Of a stretch of 64,000 bases of DNA, positions 12,261 through 24,598 are shown piece after piece. Origin of the DNA: Acanthacorydalis orientalis. Its lineage: Eukaryota; Arthropoda; Insecta; Megaloptera; Corydalidae. Below the pieces are notes generated by a model, which saw only the letters and a program-made list of their open reading frames with translations, was not told the DNA's origin and did no database searches. Positions within the stretch are counted from its first letter, which is position 1; every line of letters starts with the position of its first letter. Location: contig CM068317.1 in the NCBI GenBank assembly GCA_034766995.1, forward strand, positions 37,322,249-37,386,248, written 5' to 3'. The translations under genes were made by a program, and so were the position numbers.

Positions 12261-13830
12261 ATTGAAGCGCATTTTTCAAATCCTAATATACTTATAAGTT
12301 AAAATCTGGTGAAACTCTTTTAAACAAATAAGAAAATTCAACATTGTTTCATTAATACTAATAAATAAATAAACGTGTTATTATGTAAACACCTACAAAA
12401 GCTTTTAAAACCTTCTAAAGAAAAATATTCTCATTAATATTTCAAGAACTCTATAATCCGTAAATACTTTTCATTCGTGAACAGAACACGTTTCAATGGA
12501 AGCCTTTCAATTGTATTTTCAAGAACAGATTACAGATACAAAGAATAAATAGAAATTGAAACGATTAAAATACAAATAGCATTGTAAATGATAAATCATA
12601 CTTTTTCTGTATTAAACTAAAAAACATTTAATACTGTCACAGTTCTTATTCAAAGAAATTTAGAATGACACTCTTTTATGATATCCACTTTAGAAATAAA
12701 ACGCAATTTCTTGTAAAACAGTTTCTGCATTGCCTAATAATCATTAAATTACTAAATACAGATTTTAAATAGATTTAAAAAAAACATCATTTACATTTAC
12801 CTTAAAAAAAAATACAAAAGAATATTTTTTTTATAAATTTTCAAGTCAAATAAAACGTTTTTTTTATTATAGAAAAGTTTTAAATTCTAACCAACTATGC
12901 ACATAATTTGAAAATTAATATTTAGTTGAAAAATCATTAATTATAATGTGAAAACATAATCACAACGATTGAAAATATTTTTATTTCTAGTTTTAAAACT
13001 GAATTAAAGATTATGCATTCTTTTTCATAATAAAATCTCACACTTTTGGGTAAATGTTTTTTTTCTTATACATAAATATTTAAATTATTAAAGAAACTTA
13101 ACATCTATTTCTATTTAAAAAAATATAAAAATTAAAAGAAGGAGTAATATGGAATCTTCGTTTTCATAAATTCAGTTATTTTTCATACTGATTAATATTT
13201 AAAATAAAGACATTATTTATTTATGTACTTTAGTAGAAAATGTATACTAATAAACAAATCTTCTAATTTTAAATAGCATCACAATCTAAATTAATTATTC
13301 TGAAAATCAATACTTGTTTCCAAAATAAAACTCCCCCGTTTACTTTTTACCATATTCGAGTTGTCACAAAAAAAGGCTAAATATCAAAAAGTTCGCAACA
13401 GTTATTCAGTTAAAAATCTTTTTGTCTGCGACTGTCATGACAGTTTATTCATTAAAAGTTTTAATTATTTTTTAAATGACTCGTACTTAAATTAAACGAA
13501 GAATAAAAATGCATGTTTTATTCCCGAAAAAACAGCCGTACATTTTAATTTGAAATGAAATTTTGTGATTTCATTTTTACTAAATAATAATTCATTGTGA
13601 CCATATATATAATAACACATAAGTACGCCAATTGGTTTTAAATTAAATCAATTTGAAATTAGAAGTGTTAATGTTTGTATAAATTAAAAACAAAATTATA
13701 TATTGTGAATTAAAGGATACAATCTTATAGAATTTAAAGTTTAATCATTTCAGTAAATATTAAATACAACAAAATAAATCTTTTAATATTAAACTAGATC
13801 GTTTAAATTGAAATAAAATAGAAAGTATGT
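12260..13830. other. AT-rich stretch, nothing recognised
   Basis: No microsatellite, element end or coding frame stands out across this interval. Confidence 0.6.
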
Positions 13831-14420
13831 ACAAAAGCTTCGTTTTGGCGAAGAATTCAAATAAAATCAAACATAGAACACACAATACATCACTTTCTAG
13901 AAACATGCACTTAAAACACCCTTTTGGGTGCCCTACGCTTGACCCCCACACCACGATCTGGAAGCAAACAAATACTTTGAGAATCAATCGTCCTTTATTG
14001 CAATTACGCCACTGACACATATAAATCATTTGGGTGTAGTAAATAGTCTTGTATACAGGCTTGACCAACGTACACTGAAGTCGATCACATTTCCGGCAAT
14101 ACATCATCCCTCCGCCGTTATTCTGTTGTCGGAAATCATCCCTTGTTGGCTAGCTAGCTACTACTACCGTACGTCGCACTTAACGAAAATGTTCAATAAG
14201 CTTCATTCGTGGGGGTTGATTCTCGTTGCTAACGTTCATTCCAAGGGTGTTAATTGCGACTGATTTCGGTTACCATATTGCGTTGTGCATTAAGTGATCG
14301 GTTTTGATTGCTAATCAAAAAATAGTTAAATGAAACGTGCAATAGATGCAGTTAGCTGCGAAAAGACACGCTCGTTTTCGAATAAGAATATTGATTGAAT
14401 TTTCACGCTTCAATGCCGAC
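13830..14420. other. complex low-AT stretch, possible regulatory element
   Basis: It contains the hairpin CACCC-TTTT-GGGTG (13917-13930) and a segment rich in homeodomain-like TAAT and TAATT words. A minus frame of 115 codons (13760-14107) is Cys-rich, but no domain is recognisable. A TTTGCTTCCAG sequence on the minus strand could be an acceptor. Evidence is too weak to call an exon. Confidence 0.3.
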
Positions 14421-15179
14421 GCTTCTCAATTGAATACACTTATAATACAGAAAAGGATTCACTGAAGTTACCCATTTTTTATTGTTTGTTTTCTGTTGTT
14501 AATATCGGCAAATAAAATGCCTTTATATAAATAAATTTTGAATGTTTTTTCTACTCTTTATAAACATTATATTTTTAATTAAGAAAAAAAATAAGAATTA
14601 TATTATGATAAATATACCATATTGAAAAGATTTTCTTATAATAATGTAAAGAAAAATATTTCAATATAAATTATTTAGCAGAAAAAAATTGATAATATTT
14701 TAAGAACCTATTTTTTGTATACTAAAATAATAATAATTAATCCTGCATTATTTAATGTACATTTATCTGTTATATTAATTTCTTCAATGACATTAAAGTT
14801 ATATATTAAATATAATGACAGTCAAATTTTATTTGTATATACAAAAAGATATTTCTTGGAATGCATTATAAATGATAAAGAATAAAGTTCAATATAAAAT
14901 TCACAGTTACTTTAAAAAAGTGTAGTCTGTAAATGAGCCTCAATAATATATGTGCTTCCGAACTCGAAAAATAAATCTTGAAAATACAAAATTCCAGACC
15001 CAAGAACTTTCACCTGAAACACCTTATATTTCGCGATATTTTCCATGCTTATGTATACCCATAAATCACACACATATAAAAAATGTGTACCTATATGTAT
15101 GTATTCGAAAACATCTTCGTATCTACCTCAATAACCTCAGTGTTGACACAGTTTTCGACGAAGATTATTTCCACGCGAC

Positions 15180-15560
15180 AGTGGTTATCATCCATCTCTG
15201 ATCCGTAATCCATCGACGCGAGTGAACGTGGCGTGTGGCTACTGTTAGAGTATTGAATATATGTTGTCTCTACTGCTTGCCCGCGATGCAATAACGTAGA
15301 ACTGAACTATAGGCACGTGTCTAAAGACGGAATCCAAACGACGAGAGGGTTGCGCTCTACTCCGTCAATATATAAATGTGAGTGAACGTAGGGGATGATG
15401 GAACTAGGGTGAGGAATTGATGCATACACGTATTGGACGCGTGTAAAGCGGTCGCAATTTTTGTACGCGTTCATGTAGACATGACGTATACTCTATATGT
15501 ATAAATTGAAGGGTGAAAAAGTTTTAGTGGACGTATGGAAAAGAAAAATTGATAAGAATT
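15180..15560. other. CpG-containing island with TATA-like box
   Basis: The stretch is CG-rich with many ACGCG and GTGTA words and a TATATAAAT at about 15369. The short minus frame 15091-15291 looks like chance. It could be a promoter or enhancer. Confidence 0.3.
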
Positions 15561-15742
15561 TTGTATTGAGTTCCGAGGGACACTAACAGAATATTAAATT
15601 TCGTAATTTATATAGAAAAAATGTATACGTGAGCGAAAAATGCCAGAACTAATAATAATTCTCATAGTTAAAACATCAAATGACACTCACCAAAAAATAA
15701 CATCAATTAATGAAATGTACGAGACAAGTTTAAGGTGAAAAA

Positions 15743-15769
15743 ATATATATATATATATATATATATATT
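15743..15769. repeat. (AT)n microsatellite
   Basis: Short pure run. Confidence 0.85.
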
Positions 15770-16509
15770 TATGAAGGGCGAGAAAAAAAAGACTATATAA
15801 ATACATCGTTGGCAGGAAATCTAGTACTCCTAAATGTTTACAGAATCTTATTCACACATCAATCCTGATAGATTTATCTAAAGGAAACGTATTCGATTCT
15901 TGAGCATTATTGCATGTAAGTTTCTATGGAAAATATGTAAAAATGATAAAACATCGTTATATAATACACTATTTTTGAATATTACACTTTTTTCTGAATG
16001 AGTGTCTTCGGAATTAATCATTTATTTTAATTACAAGAGAATGATATACTACTAACAAAGCTGCATAAAATTTCCAATGATTGAAATCGACTTGAAAAAT
16101 TATATCCATACTTTAGCCAAGGTTATTCAATCATTAAATTCGTAACCACTCAAAAACAATCATGAACAAAATTATTTTAAAATCAAAACTTCACTCAAAT
16201 TCGCACCATATTTGAATACACATTTTTTAACCCATAACTTTAAAAATGTCCAGATTCTCATTTTCTAAATAACAGTATTATAATTATAAAAACGTCACGA
16301 AACAATAATCTGAAGTTTCCAAAATTTCAATATTTTCCTAAGGAGTTTTACTTTTTTCCTTTTAGTATTATTTCCTTTTTAAAAATTATTAGCTTATTAG
16401 GACTGTAAATTCTAATTGCTTTATTTTCCATAAGTTCACTGATCTTTCTGTCTTTAAATTTCAACTTTCCACGTCATTAAGAAATCGCATTTACTACATA
16501 AACATACAC

Positions 16510-16549
<40 letters not shown>

Positions 16550-17270
16550 AGACAGATGTCCCATTTCTAAATTTTCTTATAAATTACATTCAATATTAAA
16601 ACTGGCATACTAATAGATTAATTTATTATAAAAATGGTAAACGTATAAATAATAATATTACCATTTACTATGGAATTATTAACAAGAGAACTATATAAGT
16701 AATACTCTTAGTTATAACAGAAATTTTCATAGTAGAAACTTTTTTTAACACTACATTTAAATGTCTTGTTTCAGTAATTTTCTAAAAAGTTTCTCTATAG
16801 TAAATAAAACACAAAAATAAATATTGTATTTTATATCTGCTTATAAGCATTTATTAGATTCAAAACAAATATTTTTATATTCAATTAATTTTTAGATAAT
16901 ATACTTTCGGGAAATTAAATAGCTGTTTTTAATCTAATTGATTTCAAATTAAAAGCACGTTATTTGTTTTAAATGTATAAACCGCATGATTTTCTAAAAA
17001 AAAATAATTCTTTATCAATATTGACAATGGAATAATAATTAAATACAAGTTGAAGTTGATATTACTTTTTGTATGTATATATGAATGCATTTCTCAATTA
17101 ACAGTAAATATTTATAAAACCATACATATTAACAAAAAATTCAATACACAATGAATTTATAAACGTCGATTTTTAAATACCTCAAGCGTACTATTAAAAA
17201 CGCGACAATCTATATTCGACTAAATAATTGTATCGCGAGTTTTAATTCCCGAATATATCACAATATTTCC
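15770..17270. other. AT-rich stretch with one TA array
   Basis: Only the microsatellite near 16.5 kb is distinctive. Confidence 0.6.
16512..16546. repeat. (TA)n microsatellite
   Basis: Pure run ending TATGTGAG. Confidence 0.9.
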
Positions 17271-17480
17271 ATTCAAAGTAATAGTGGACAATATCGCTTG
17301 TAAGAGGATAATGTTGCGGTGTTTGTGCGAACAAACAAAGCGTGAATCACATATGGTTCTTGCTTCCGTTAATCCCCCATTGTTTACCATCTTCGTCATG
17401 GTAGGATCACAACTCCCCAGCGCTGCCACCATCACAGCATTCACTATTATCATTTATTACACTGTTGTCAGTATAAAGTA
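17270..17480. other. complex island, possible conserved element
   Basis: Well-balanced composition around TGGTTCTTGCTTCCG and AATCCCCCATTGTTTACC. Overlapping frames exist on both strands (minus 17220-17453, containing VAALGSCDPTMTKMVNNGG; plus 17284-17481). Neither has convincing splice sites. It is a candidate conserved non-coding element or exon. Confidence 0.3.
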
Positions 17481-17968
17481 ATAAATAACGCTGCGTTAAT
17501 TTGAAAAATTGTTTCGATGATCATATTGGATCGTAGTTATCACAACTGGGTTATTAATTTTTTAATTACTATTATTTCTCGGGTATTTGAATTATCGATT
17601 GCATATAGTGGTTTAAATGCCAATAGAATGCATAGCTCGTAAATAATGAAATATTGATAGAGAATAAATACAAAAAATAGTTTTTGTAAACGTTAAAAAC
17701 ACATTTTATTTATACATGACAGCTTTTATGATTGCGGTACATAAAATTGATAAGATATATGCAAGAAATAATTCATTCGAATTATTCCATGCAGAAAAGT
17801 AATTCTTTTCCCCTCGCAAATGTGCATTCAAGTAAAAACAGATAATATTCCATATCTCATGAAATGTTCTTTACGAAATCTTAATAAAAAATTGTAGAAT
17901 TGGAGAACGTTTTACATTTCTTATCGAATATGTTTTTTATTATTTTTTTTTATTTCAATGCAATTTTT

Positions 17969-18464
17969 TTATTTCAATGTATTAAAAACTAACGAATCTC
18001 AATGCACATTAAATTATGATACTGGATTTTTAATTATCACGTCTAGGAAAAATATAAATTTATATTCATTTCAAAATATACTTTCACACAATATATGAAT
18101 TTGAAAATTGTACAAATATGTAAATTTTCATACAGAAAAGTAAATTAGTTTCAAGTACTAAAATTTGATTAAGCTTTCATACCAAAGTAAAAACTACAAT
18201 ATGTAAAGGAGTATTTCATACAAAATACATTTTAAATCAGTTTCATTTCCTTACCAGATATATTTTTTTATGAAAAAGATTTCATTTTCATATTAGTACA
18301 ATTTTCAACATCATATTTTATGTGAAAGTATTTTTTGAAATGAATATAAATCTATATTTTTCTTAGGCATGATTATTAAAGACCAAATATCATAAATAGA
18401 TATAAATAATTTAATGTGCATTGAGATTTCATTAGTTTTTAATACATTTCGTTGAAATATAAAA
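17969..18464. mobile_element. foldback element with long terminal inverted repeats
   Basis: The left arm (about 17969-18120) and the reverse complement of the right arm (about 18289-18464) align over their length. Shared landmarks in order are TATTAAAAACTAA, ATCTCAATGCACATTAAATT, GAAAAATATA, TTTATATTCATTTCAAAA and GAAAATTGTAC. The right arm carries an insertion of about ten bases and scattered substitutions, so identity is roughly 85 percent by eye. The central spacer of about 170 bp is not repeated. It holds no coding sequence. A transcript across it would form a long imperfect duplex. Confidence 0.8.
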
Positions 18465-18939
18465 TAATATTTTCATAAAATTCGACAATTAAAAGTTATT
18501 CGATTTTTAGTAATTATTTGCATAAATCAATATTGTCTTATAGAATGTATGCCACTTTCATATAAGTGTATTTTTTGGTATATTAATTTTCTGTGCACCC
18601 AATATTTTTTTATTCTTTTTTGTGATTCAATTAAACATAAACACTATTGTTACGAAACGTCAATATTTACGTAAGACCATTTCTCCCACTGAATAGAATA
18701 CTATTCACAAAAATAACACAGAGATGTTATTACAGTTATTTAAAAATAATATCAGAGAATCGAAAAACAATTCCCGCACAATGCATATTTCATAGCCTAT
18801 TGTACATGCATCACTGGAGTAAGAGACTAAAAAAAATTCAATATGGAAATATTTTAAACATTTTCCTATGCTACATTTTTTTATTCCGAATGCGAGTATC
18901 ATACAATACAGTTGAAATTGATACATGCATAGCTTGGCT

Positions 18940-19110
18940 GGCAAGCACCAATGACACGACGAGCACATCTTGATGCGGTCGCGAACAACCTAAGGTAGTT
19001 ACTTGTAGGACGATTCTGGAGGATGGGTGTTGACGCAAGCAGCGCAACGAATTCCAAGACGTGGGAACACTGGTACCAATCGCATGCCTGTATTTCATTT
19101 TTCATTCTAC
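18940..19110. other. small CpG-containing island
   Basis: Complex sequence around GGTCGCGAACAACC and GACGCAAGCAGCGCAACG. Minus frames of 68-75 codons cross it, but they start and end in AT-rich flanks. Nothing was recognised. Confidence 0.25.
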
Positions 19111-20690
19111 TTACATGACACTCTGGTCATTTTATTCGTATATGGCTTATCCGTATCGTTTGATTTTCGTATTTATTTAAATTAACACTAATCGACAAAT
19201 ATGAATTCTTACTTCTCTTTCTATAAATAATTCACGTGACATATTATAACCGATTTACAAATCGTTTTACTAATAAATCTCGACAGTATAAATCGTTTTC
19301 AATAAGCAACACATATCTTATCACCTCGAAGTATTTTTATATATTTTTGTGTGTAAAATTCAGAAACGCGATTAGAATCTTCGTCACTCCCCTTTTTTAA
19401 AACCGGAATCCTAAATTAAACTAATATTACAAGTATGTTTTTATAATTTTACATTTATTTGTAACTTTTCATGCTGTTGTCTGCTAATTTGATGCAAACG
19501 TTATTTATTTCATAATAAAACATACTGAAACGTGTTCTGAATTATTCACTGCACTTAAGCAGACGCTGAGTCATTGTTATATCGTTTTTTTTTTATGAAT
19601 CATATACTAAAATTCATATAGAGAGCATAAAGTGCATATTCAGCACTGAATGAGCTGCATTTGTGTACAGTTATTGTTAAATAGCTTTTCTTCTTTTGGA
19701 ATTTTTTATTTATTGTCTTTGTTTATCTGTTGCATACTTATTAAGCTGTCATATTTCTTCGGATTTATGTCAATCAATTTAACAGTTTAGTTCGTCAATA
19801 AGTGGGTAGTACAATTTTATCAATCAGTTACTTTTATACGCAGTGAACCAAGTTTCAAAACTTAAAGAAATAAACATTACTCATTAAAAAAATGTGTGTA
19901 TGACGCCACGCGCGATTGAAGTGAAACTTCCGAGCTGTAAATGTAGAATAATTTTTTAAAAAATATTTCTTTCCTGGTAAATTCTATTTTACCAAGAAAC
20001 AACACTCTGATTATATATTTAACATGAATATGAATTTTAAGCTGTGGGTTTTGCGTCATAATTTAAAAATGAAACAATTGGCTTACGATAGTTGAAGTAA
20101 GATACAAAAAATGCTTTGTAGCGTTTCGATTCGTACTGTTGACACGATCTCCACTCAACGTCCGTCACACAATTTTGTTTCATAATGATTCGACTCGTAT
20201 CGTGCTTGAAGAAGTTTAACTTCAAAAACATAAAAGATTTATTTTGAATACAAAATGGGTCGTGATAAATTTTGGACTCTATATCTGCCGCATCACATGT
20301 GTAAGGTTAAAGTTGTCAATAACTTTTTAGGGAATTGTAGGAGTACGAAATTAGCACGAAATAGTATCAGATTATTATAGGTATACAAGAAGATATAGAG
20401 TATTATGTTTTTTGTTTTTTAATTTAAAGTTAGGTATTTTTTAAAACGAAACGCGATCAGTGAAGAACAGGAAATCACTTAATTATTTTGGAAGAAACAT
20501 ACAATTCGAATATATTTGAATTAACCTAAATATTATAAAAATTCTCTAATTTACATCATGTAACCGAAAAAAATATTATTTGTTAATCCGTCCTATAGTG
20601 TAATCGACAGCATTACTGACATCACTTCCAATAAAGTAGATAAAAAATTATAAGGGAATTCGTGATAAATTATAATTGTGAAAAAGATCG
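19110..20690. other. AT-rich stretch, nothing recognised
   Basis: Two short minus frames (19877-20059, 20037-20231) lack any coding signature. No repeats were seen. Confidence 0.55.
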
Positions 20691-21080
20691 ACACGTGTCC
20701 TTAGTGATATCATTAAGGACTGGTTCAATCCATTCATACAGAACTTGAAAAATTTACAATTTAAATCAGCGTTAAAGACGACCCTCTGTGAGGGTCTACA
20801 ATTTATTATTCATTTCAATAAAATTCAAAAATCTTATATAATCTATTTGATACGAAATATACACACATATCTGACACACCATAACCTAAAAAAAGGTCAT
20901 TCGATTCAATGTGATTCCGTTTTATCAAGCACTCCGACGATTTAAAATCCCGCCTATATCAAATAAAACCAATAGCGTGAAAACGTCCGTCCACACGTGA
21001 GTATCGAGATAAAATCCCGTGTATGGAAACTTTTTTACGAGATAGCCTCAAAGTCCATTTACGGTTACTATAACATACCT
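20690..21080. other. complex segment, possible repeat remnant
   Basis: GACTGGTTCAATCC near 20720 resembles a polymerase III B-box. TAAAATCCCG occurs twice (about 20943 and 21011). No coding frame is convincing. It may be part of an old insertion adjoining the basic open frame at 21086. Confidence 0.25.
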
Positions 21081-21085
21081 ACAAT

Positions 21086-21337
21086 TCACATTTCGTCAAG
21101 GCCGACGACCTCTCGCAAATAAACCGTCTGTTTTACGCGACGTTGCCTATTCCACACTAGTTTGTTCGCTACTATCGCCATAGATCTAATACGTTTAAAG
21201 GATTTTCGTATATTTAATTTGAGGGCATTAGTATTAGGATATTTCGGTACCTTATGCAAAAAAGTTTTTGTTTGTTCATTAATCAACTTATCACGCAGAT
21301 CTCGACGATCAATCATAACCATTAAGTTCGTTATGCT
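21086..21337 (-). CDS. exon-like open frame, unrecognised, basic protein
   Basis: On the minus strand an AATTTAG acceptor-like sequence precedes an open frame of about 83 codons ending in TGA. It reads about DSITNLMVMIDRRDLRDKL, then a Lys/Arg-rich middle (RKSFKRIRSMAIV) and ends REVVGLDEM. Codon composition is mixed and the GC content is higher than in flanking DNA, unlike the poly-Tyr/Ile frames elsewhere. A GTATGT motif lies nine bases after the TGA, so the segment could also be spliced in another frame. It is not in phase with the signal-peptide exon at 63.7 kb. It lies about 165 bp from the piggyBac-like element and may itself be of mobile origin. I recognise no domain. Confidence 0.35.
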   Translation of the reverse strand, partial: SITNLMVMIDRRDLRDKLINEQTKTFLHKVPKYPNTNALKLNIRKSFKRIRSMAIVANKLVWNRQRRVKQTVYLREVVGLDEM

Positions 21338-21501
21338 ATCCTAAATTAATTTCAATTTAACATTTGCAACATTTCTTGGTTATTAGATCATAACGAGAAG
21401 ATAAAATTAATATTAAATAAATTCGATAAAAAACGTTTCTCGATTTTAAAACTAATATTGAAATTTAACGAAAGACCTTTTAACACTCGAATAGAATTTA
21501 A

Positions 21502-22264
21502 CCCTTTGCGGTCTTAGACCGAGCTATATTCGGCTTGAATGCTACACGTTTGTTTACACGGCATAAATAAAGTAAAAATTAACCTTTTCGAATAAAGACC
21601 AGACAACAAAGATATTCTAAAAATGAAAGTATCGGTACAACATTATTACTTTTCGGTTCAAATAAAATCAAAATCAAAAAGAATTTTACTATGCTGACTT
21701 TTTGAGTACAACCCCGCAATGCTGAGCGTTGGATGGAAATGGAGGATTTGGTCCGAGATCTTAGCACATGGCTTTTAAGCCGGTTTTGAGAGGAGGGTCT
21801 GTTTCATAGAAGTGGGTATGGGGGTGGTTTGAAATTTGGAATCCTGAAAAAATGTTAAAAAACCTGAGGGAAGACTTTTCGGTTGTTATTTTCTCGTCTT
21901 ATCATCTCGTCTATTATTTACATCAAAAGCGAGGATATGAAAAGTAATAAAGATGACTTTTACTTGAAATGTTTGGATACAGATTTAAAGGAGGAAGACA
22001 GGAATCAGACTATCATGTTCATACCTGTATGCGAAAATCAGATTTACTTATCAGAGTTTTTTTTGAAAATTACCACACAATCAATGACTATAAAATGTAA
22101 TATTATTAAACAAAATATATTTTTATAAGCATAGGAGAAATTTGTCAAATTAATTAAAATTTACTGATTTCACAGGTCAATCTTCGACTCAAAATAGATA
22201 TATTTTTCGCTTCAAGATAATTCCAACCAATACCTTTGCTAAAGCGCATTATGATCGCAAAGGG
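21502..22264. mobile_element. non-autonomous piggyBac-like element
   Basis: The element is 763 bp, bounded by TTAA on both sides (21498-21501 and 22265-22268). Its left end is CCCTTTGCGGTC; the right end read inward is CCCTTTGCGATC, a 12-bp terminal inverted repeat with one mismatch. TTAA target duplication and CCY-starting ends are hallmarks of the piggyBac superfamily (known). The interior has no recognisable transposase. A frame at 21883-22128 (81 codons, containing SEDMKSNKDDFYLK) shows no DDD motif and no C-terminal Cys-rich domain. It is therefore a MITE-type derivative that would need a transposase from elsewhere. Confidence 0.85.
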
Positions 22265-22469
22265 TTAAATACAAATATCCTATTCATAAGACAAAAAAAA
22301 AATAAGAATTGTGCATCTTATTACGATTGTAAACTAGACAAAATACTAAACATTTATTTATTTTATTAAAATGAATTCAAAAGTATAAATTCATTATTTC
22401 ATAATTCAAATCATCATACTTTCATTATTTCCTTCAGATAAAACTTATACTTTAATAAAAAACAAATTA

Positions 22470-22473
<4 letters not shown>

Positions 22474-22516
<43 letters not shown>
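22474..22516. repeat. (TA)n microsatellite
   Basis: Pure run about 200 bp right of the piggyBac-like element. Confidence 0.9.
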
Positions 22517-22521
<5 letters not shown>

Positions 22522-22959
22522 TAAAAAATATTTCAATATAAAATATATAAAATGTCAAGAAGTTATCTTGTTTTCATATTGAAAATTATTCTAATTTACC
22601 GCCTGAATAAAATATATATTCATTTCAAGTATTTTTAACATGAATAAACGTTGTTTTATGATTTATAAAAATCGTTTTTTTCTAGAAAAACACTAATGTA
22701 ACCAAAAAATAATGTTAATTAAAACATTATATATATATATTGAAATCTAAATATTTAATAAAATACATAATCTAGATTACAATTTTTTACATTGCAGCTT
22801 ATAAATGAATTTTTTTTCTCCCTCACAGATCACAAAAACGTATTTAAAGTACTAAAATACAAATTTTGATTAAATATTTAAGCATCAGTTAAATATAATT
22901 AATAATTAACTATTCAACATTTTAATAACTTTGGCTCCAATTATATCGGATGTATTGAG

Positions 22960-23215
22960 TAGTCTGATGAAATTGTGTGCCGGTCCCAGCCCGGATAAGG
23001 AAAGAAGGTTAGAAGGCAAGGTTTGCACCCTGTTTTCCGCAACTACGTGGATAGGATAGGATTGCCTGTGTTTGTAAAAATTAAGGACCTTCGGGAAACG
23101 ATTATTTGGACGACCTCCCAAGTGATAGGCACAAATCTGGAAATCCTTATCCACCTAGATCCAGTGAGAGGCATAAAAACATGAGAATGCTCCTAGTTTA
23201 ATAAGAAGGAGGAGG
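22960..23215. mobile_element. probable non-LTR retrotransposon remnant
   Basis: The segment contains GTGCCGGTCCCAGCCCGG, close to a motif that recurs in animal non-LTR elements (GTGCCGGTCCCAAGCCCGG, from memory), followed by purine-rich sequence and GGCAAGGTTTGCACCC. Its base composition differs sharply from the flanks. A minus frame of 82 codons (22906-23154, starting MDKDFQICAYHLG) overlaps it but looks like chance. It may equally be a different repeat. The orientation is unknown. Confidence 0.35.
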
Positions 23216-23779
23216 TTTTAATTATAAAAAAAACTTTGGAGCTTAGAAAAGAATGAAAAAATCATTTGTCAAAAAAAATAACAAATATAATTATAAAATA
23301 AGTCAAAAAATTATTGGTTGTTTCCTTTCTTTTAAAAATGTGTAAAATGATTAAACTATTGTTATATTAAATATATAAGTATTATACAAGTCTCAAAAAA
23401 ACCGAAACTCGATTCTTTTTATTCCATTAAAATTATCATTTTAATAACAAAAATATTTTAATTTATAAAGGTACCGTAAACGAAATAAATATATAAATAT
23501 TGAAGAATGAAATAAATGCGAAGCAATTTAATAAATGTGATAGATTCGAATTTTCTCTATTGAAATGTAAAGTAATGTATTTTTAATTAATCGTATTCTT
23601 ATTCTATCCGAATCACTGCTCCGTTAACAGAAAACGAAAAAAACAACCTTCTCAACAAAACGATGCACACTGAATATCTGTTTATTGTTTCATTTTTGAT
23701 ATTCGTAATGAAATTCTGATATTTCGCTATCGTATCATCGTCTAAATATATTTATTCACAACATGTACCATATCCTTTT

Positions 23780-24130
23780 ATATTTAGATCCATTGCAACC
23801 ACTGTCGAACCAGGCAAGCAAGCGAAAGAGGAAGGCTGCGAGGGTGAACAACGAACACGGAACGAGAGGTCATGCAGATACCTTCCACGATACGAACGAG
23901 CGATACTCAGGCCGGCTAGCTAGCTAGATTCCTGCCTGCTCGCCTGCCTTCCTCCTGCCAGCGTGCCTGCTACGTTTACAGCATGCCATCTATAGCTACA
24001 TTGTACTTGTTGTAACGGAATTGACAGACCGTGAACGGTTTTATTTTCAGATTTCAGAATAAAAGAAAAACGACGGCGGTAGGTAAAAATGTCAGTCAAT
24101 ATGTAGCACGGAACGCGCTATAGGTATATA
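23780..24130. other. GC-rich island with CCTGC-type short repeats
   Basis: It contains GGCTAGCTAGCTAG and then a pyrimidine-rich run of CCTGC/CCTTCC words (23930-23970), preceded by purine-rich AGGCAAGCAAGCGAAAG. No frame was recognised. The strand asymmetry suggests a promoter or 5' UTR, or an unusual simple-sequence block. Confidence 0.35.
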
Positions 24131-24598
24131 GGTTTATGTTCGCTACGTATGGATGTGCTTCGTATAGAAAAACCAATGACACAAATTTTGTTATAGGTTA
24201 TGTTTTATCATGCGACGTCGTTTGTCTTTTCGCTGATGGTATACATCTACTTAACTTCAATAATAAGAGATATTGTTTTATGGAAAATGATTCTTTTTTA
24301 TCAACCGATAGCATCGATAACTCGGGTCACATGTCACGAATAGATACACGGAAGTTAATTTGATCATTAGCATACTTATTACATTGAATTGTCAAATTGA
24401 ATTTTAAAAAATCTATTGTTCTAAATAAATACACAATAACGACTTCAAAACATGCTATACTTATTAGAATATACTCTAATTACTATATAAACGTTTAGAA
24501 TATTAACTGAATAATTCAAACTACTTGACATAATAATAAGCTTGACTAATTAGCAATGTAATAAAAAATTATCATAATGAAAATCGATTTAGACAAGT

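Noticed and set aside
13760..14107. 115-codon Cys-rich minus-strand frame
   Set aside because: AT-driven ends, no known domain, and a possible acceptor lies in the middle rather than at the start.
21883..22128. Transposase gene inside the piggyBac-like element
   Set aside because: The 81-codon frame has none of the DDD-motif or Cys-rich features of piggyBac transposases.
24136..24363. 75-codon plus frame after the GC-rich island
   Set aside because: Looks moderately complex but has no domain, no clear splice signals and an AT-rich second half.
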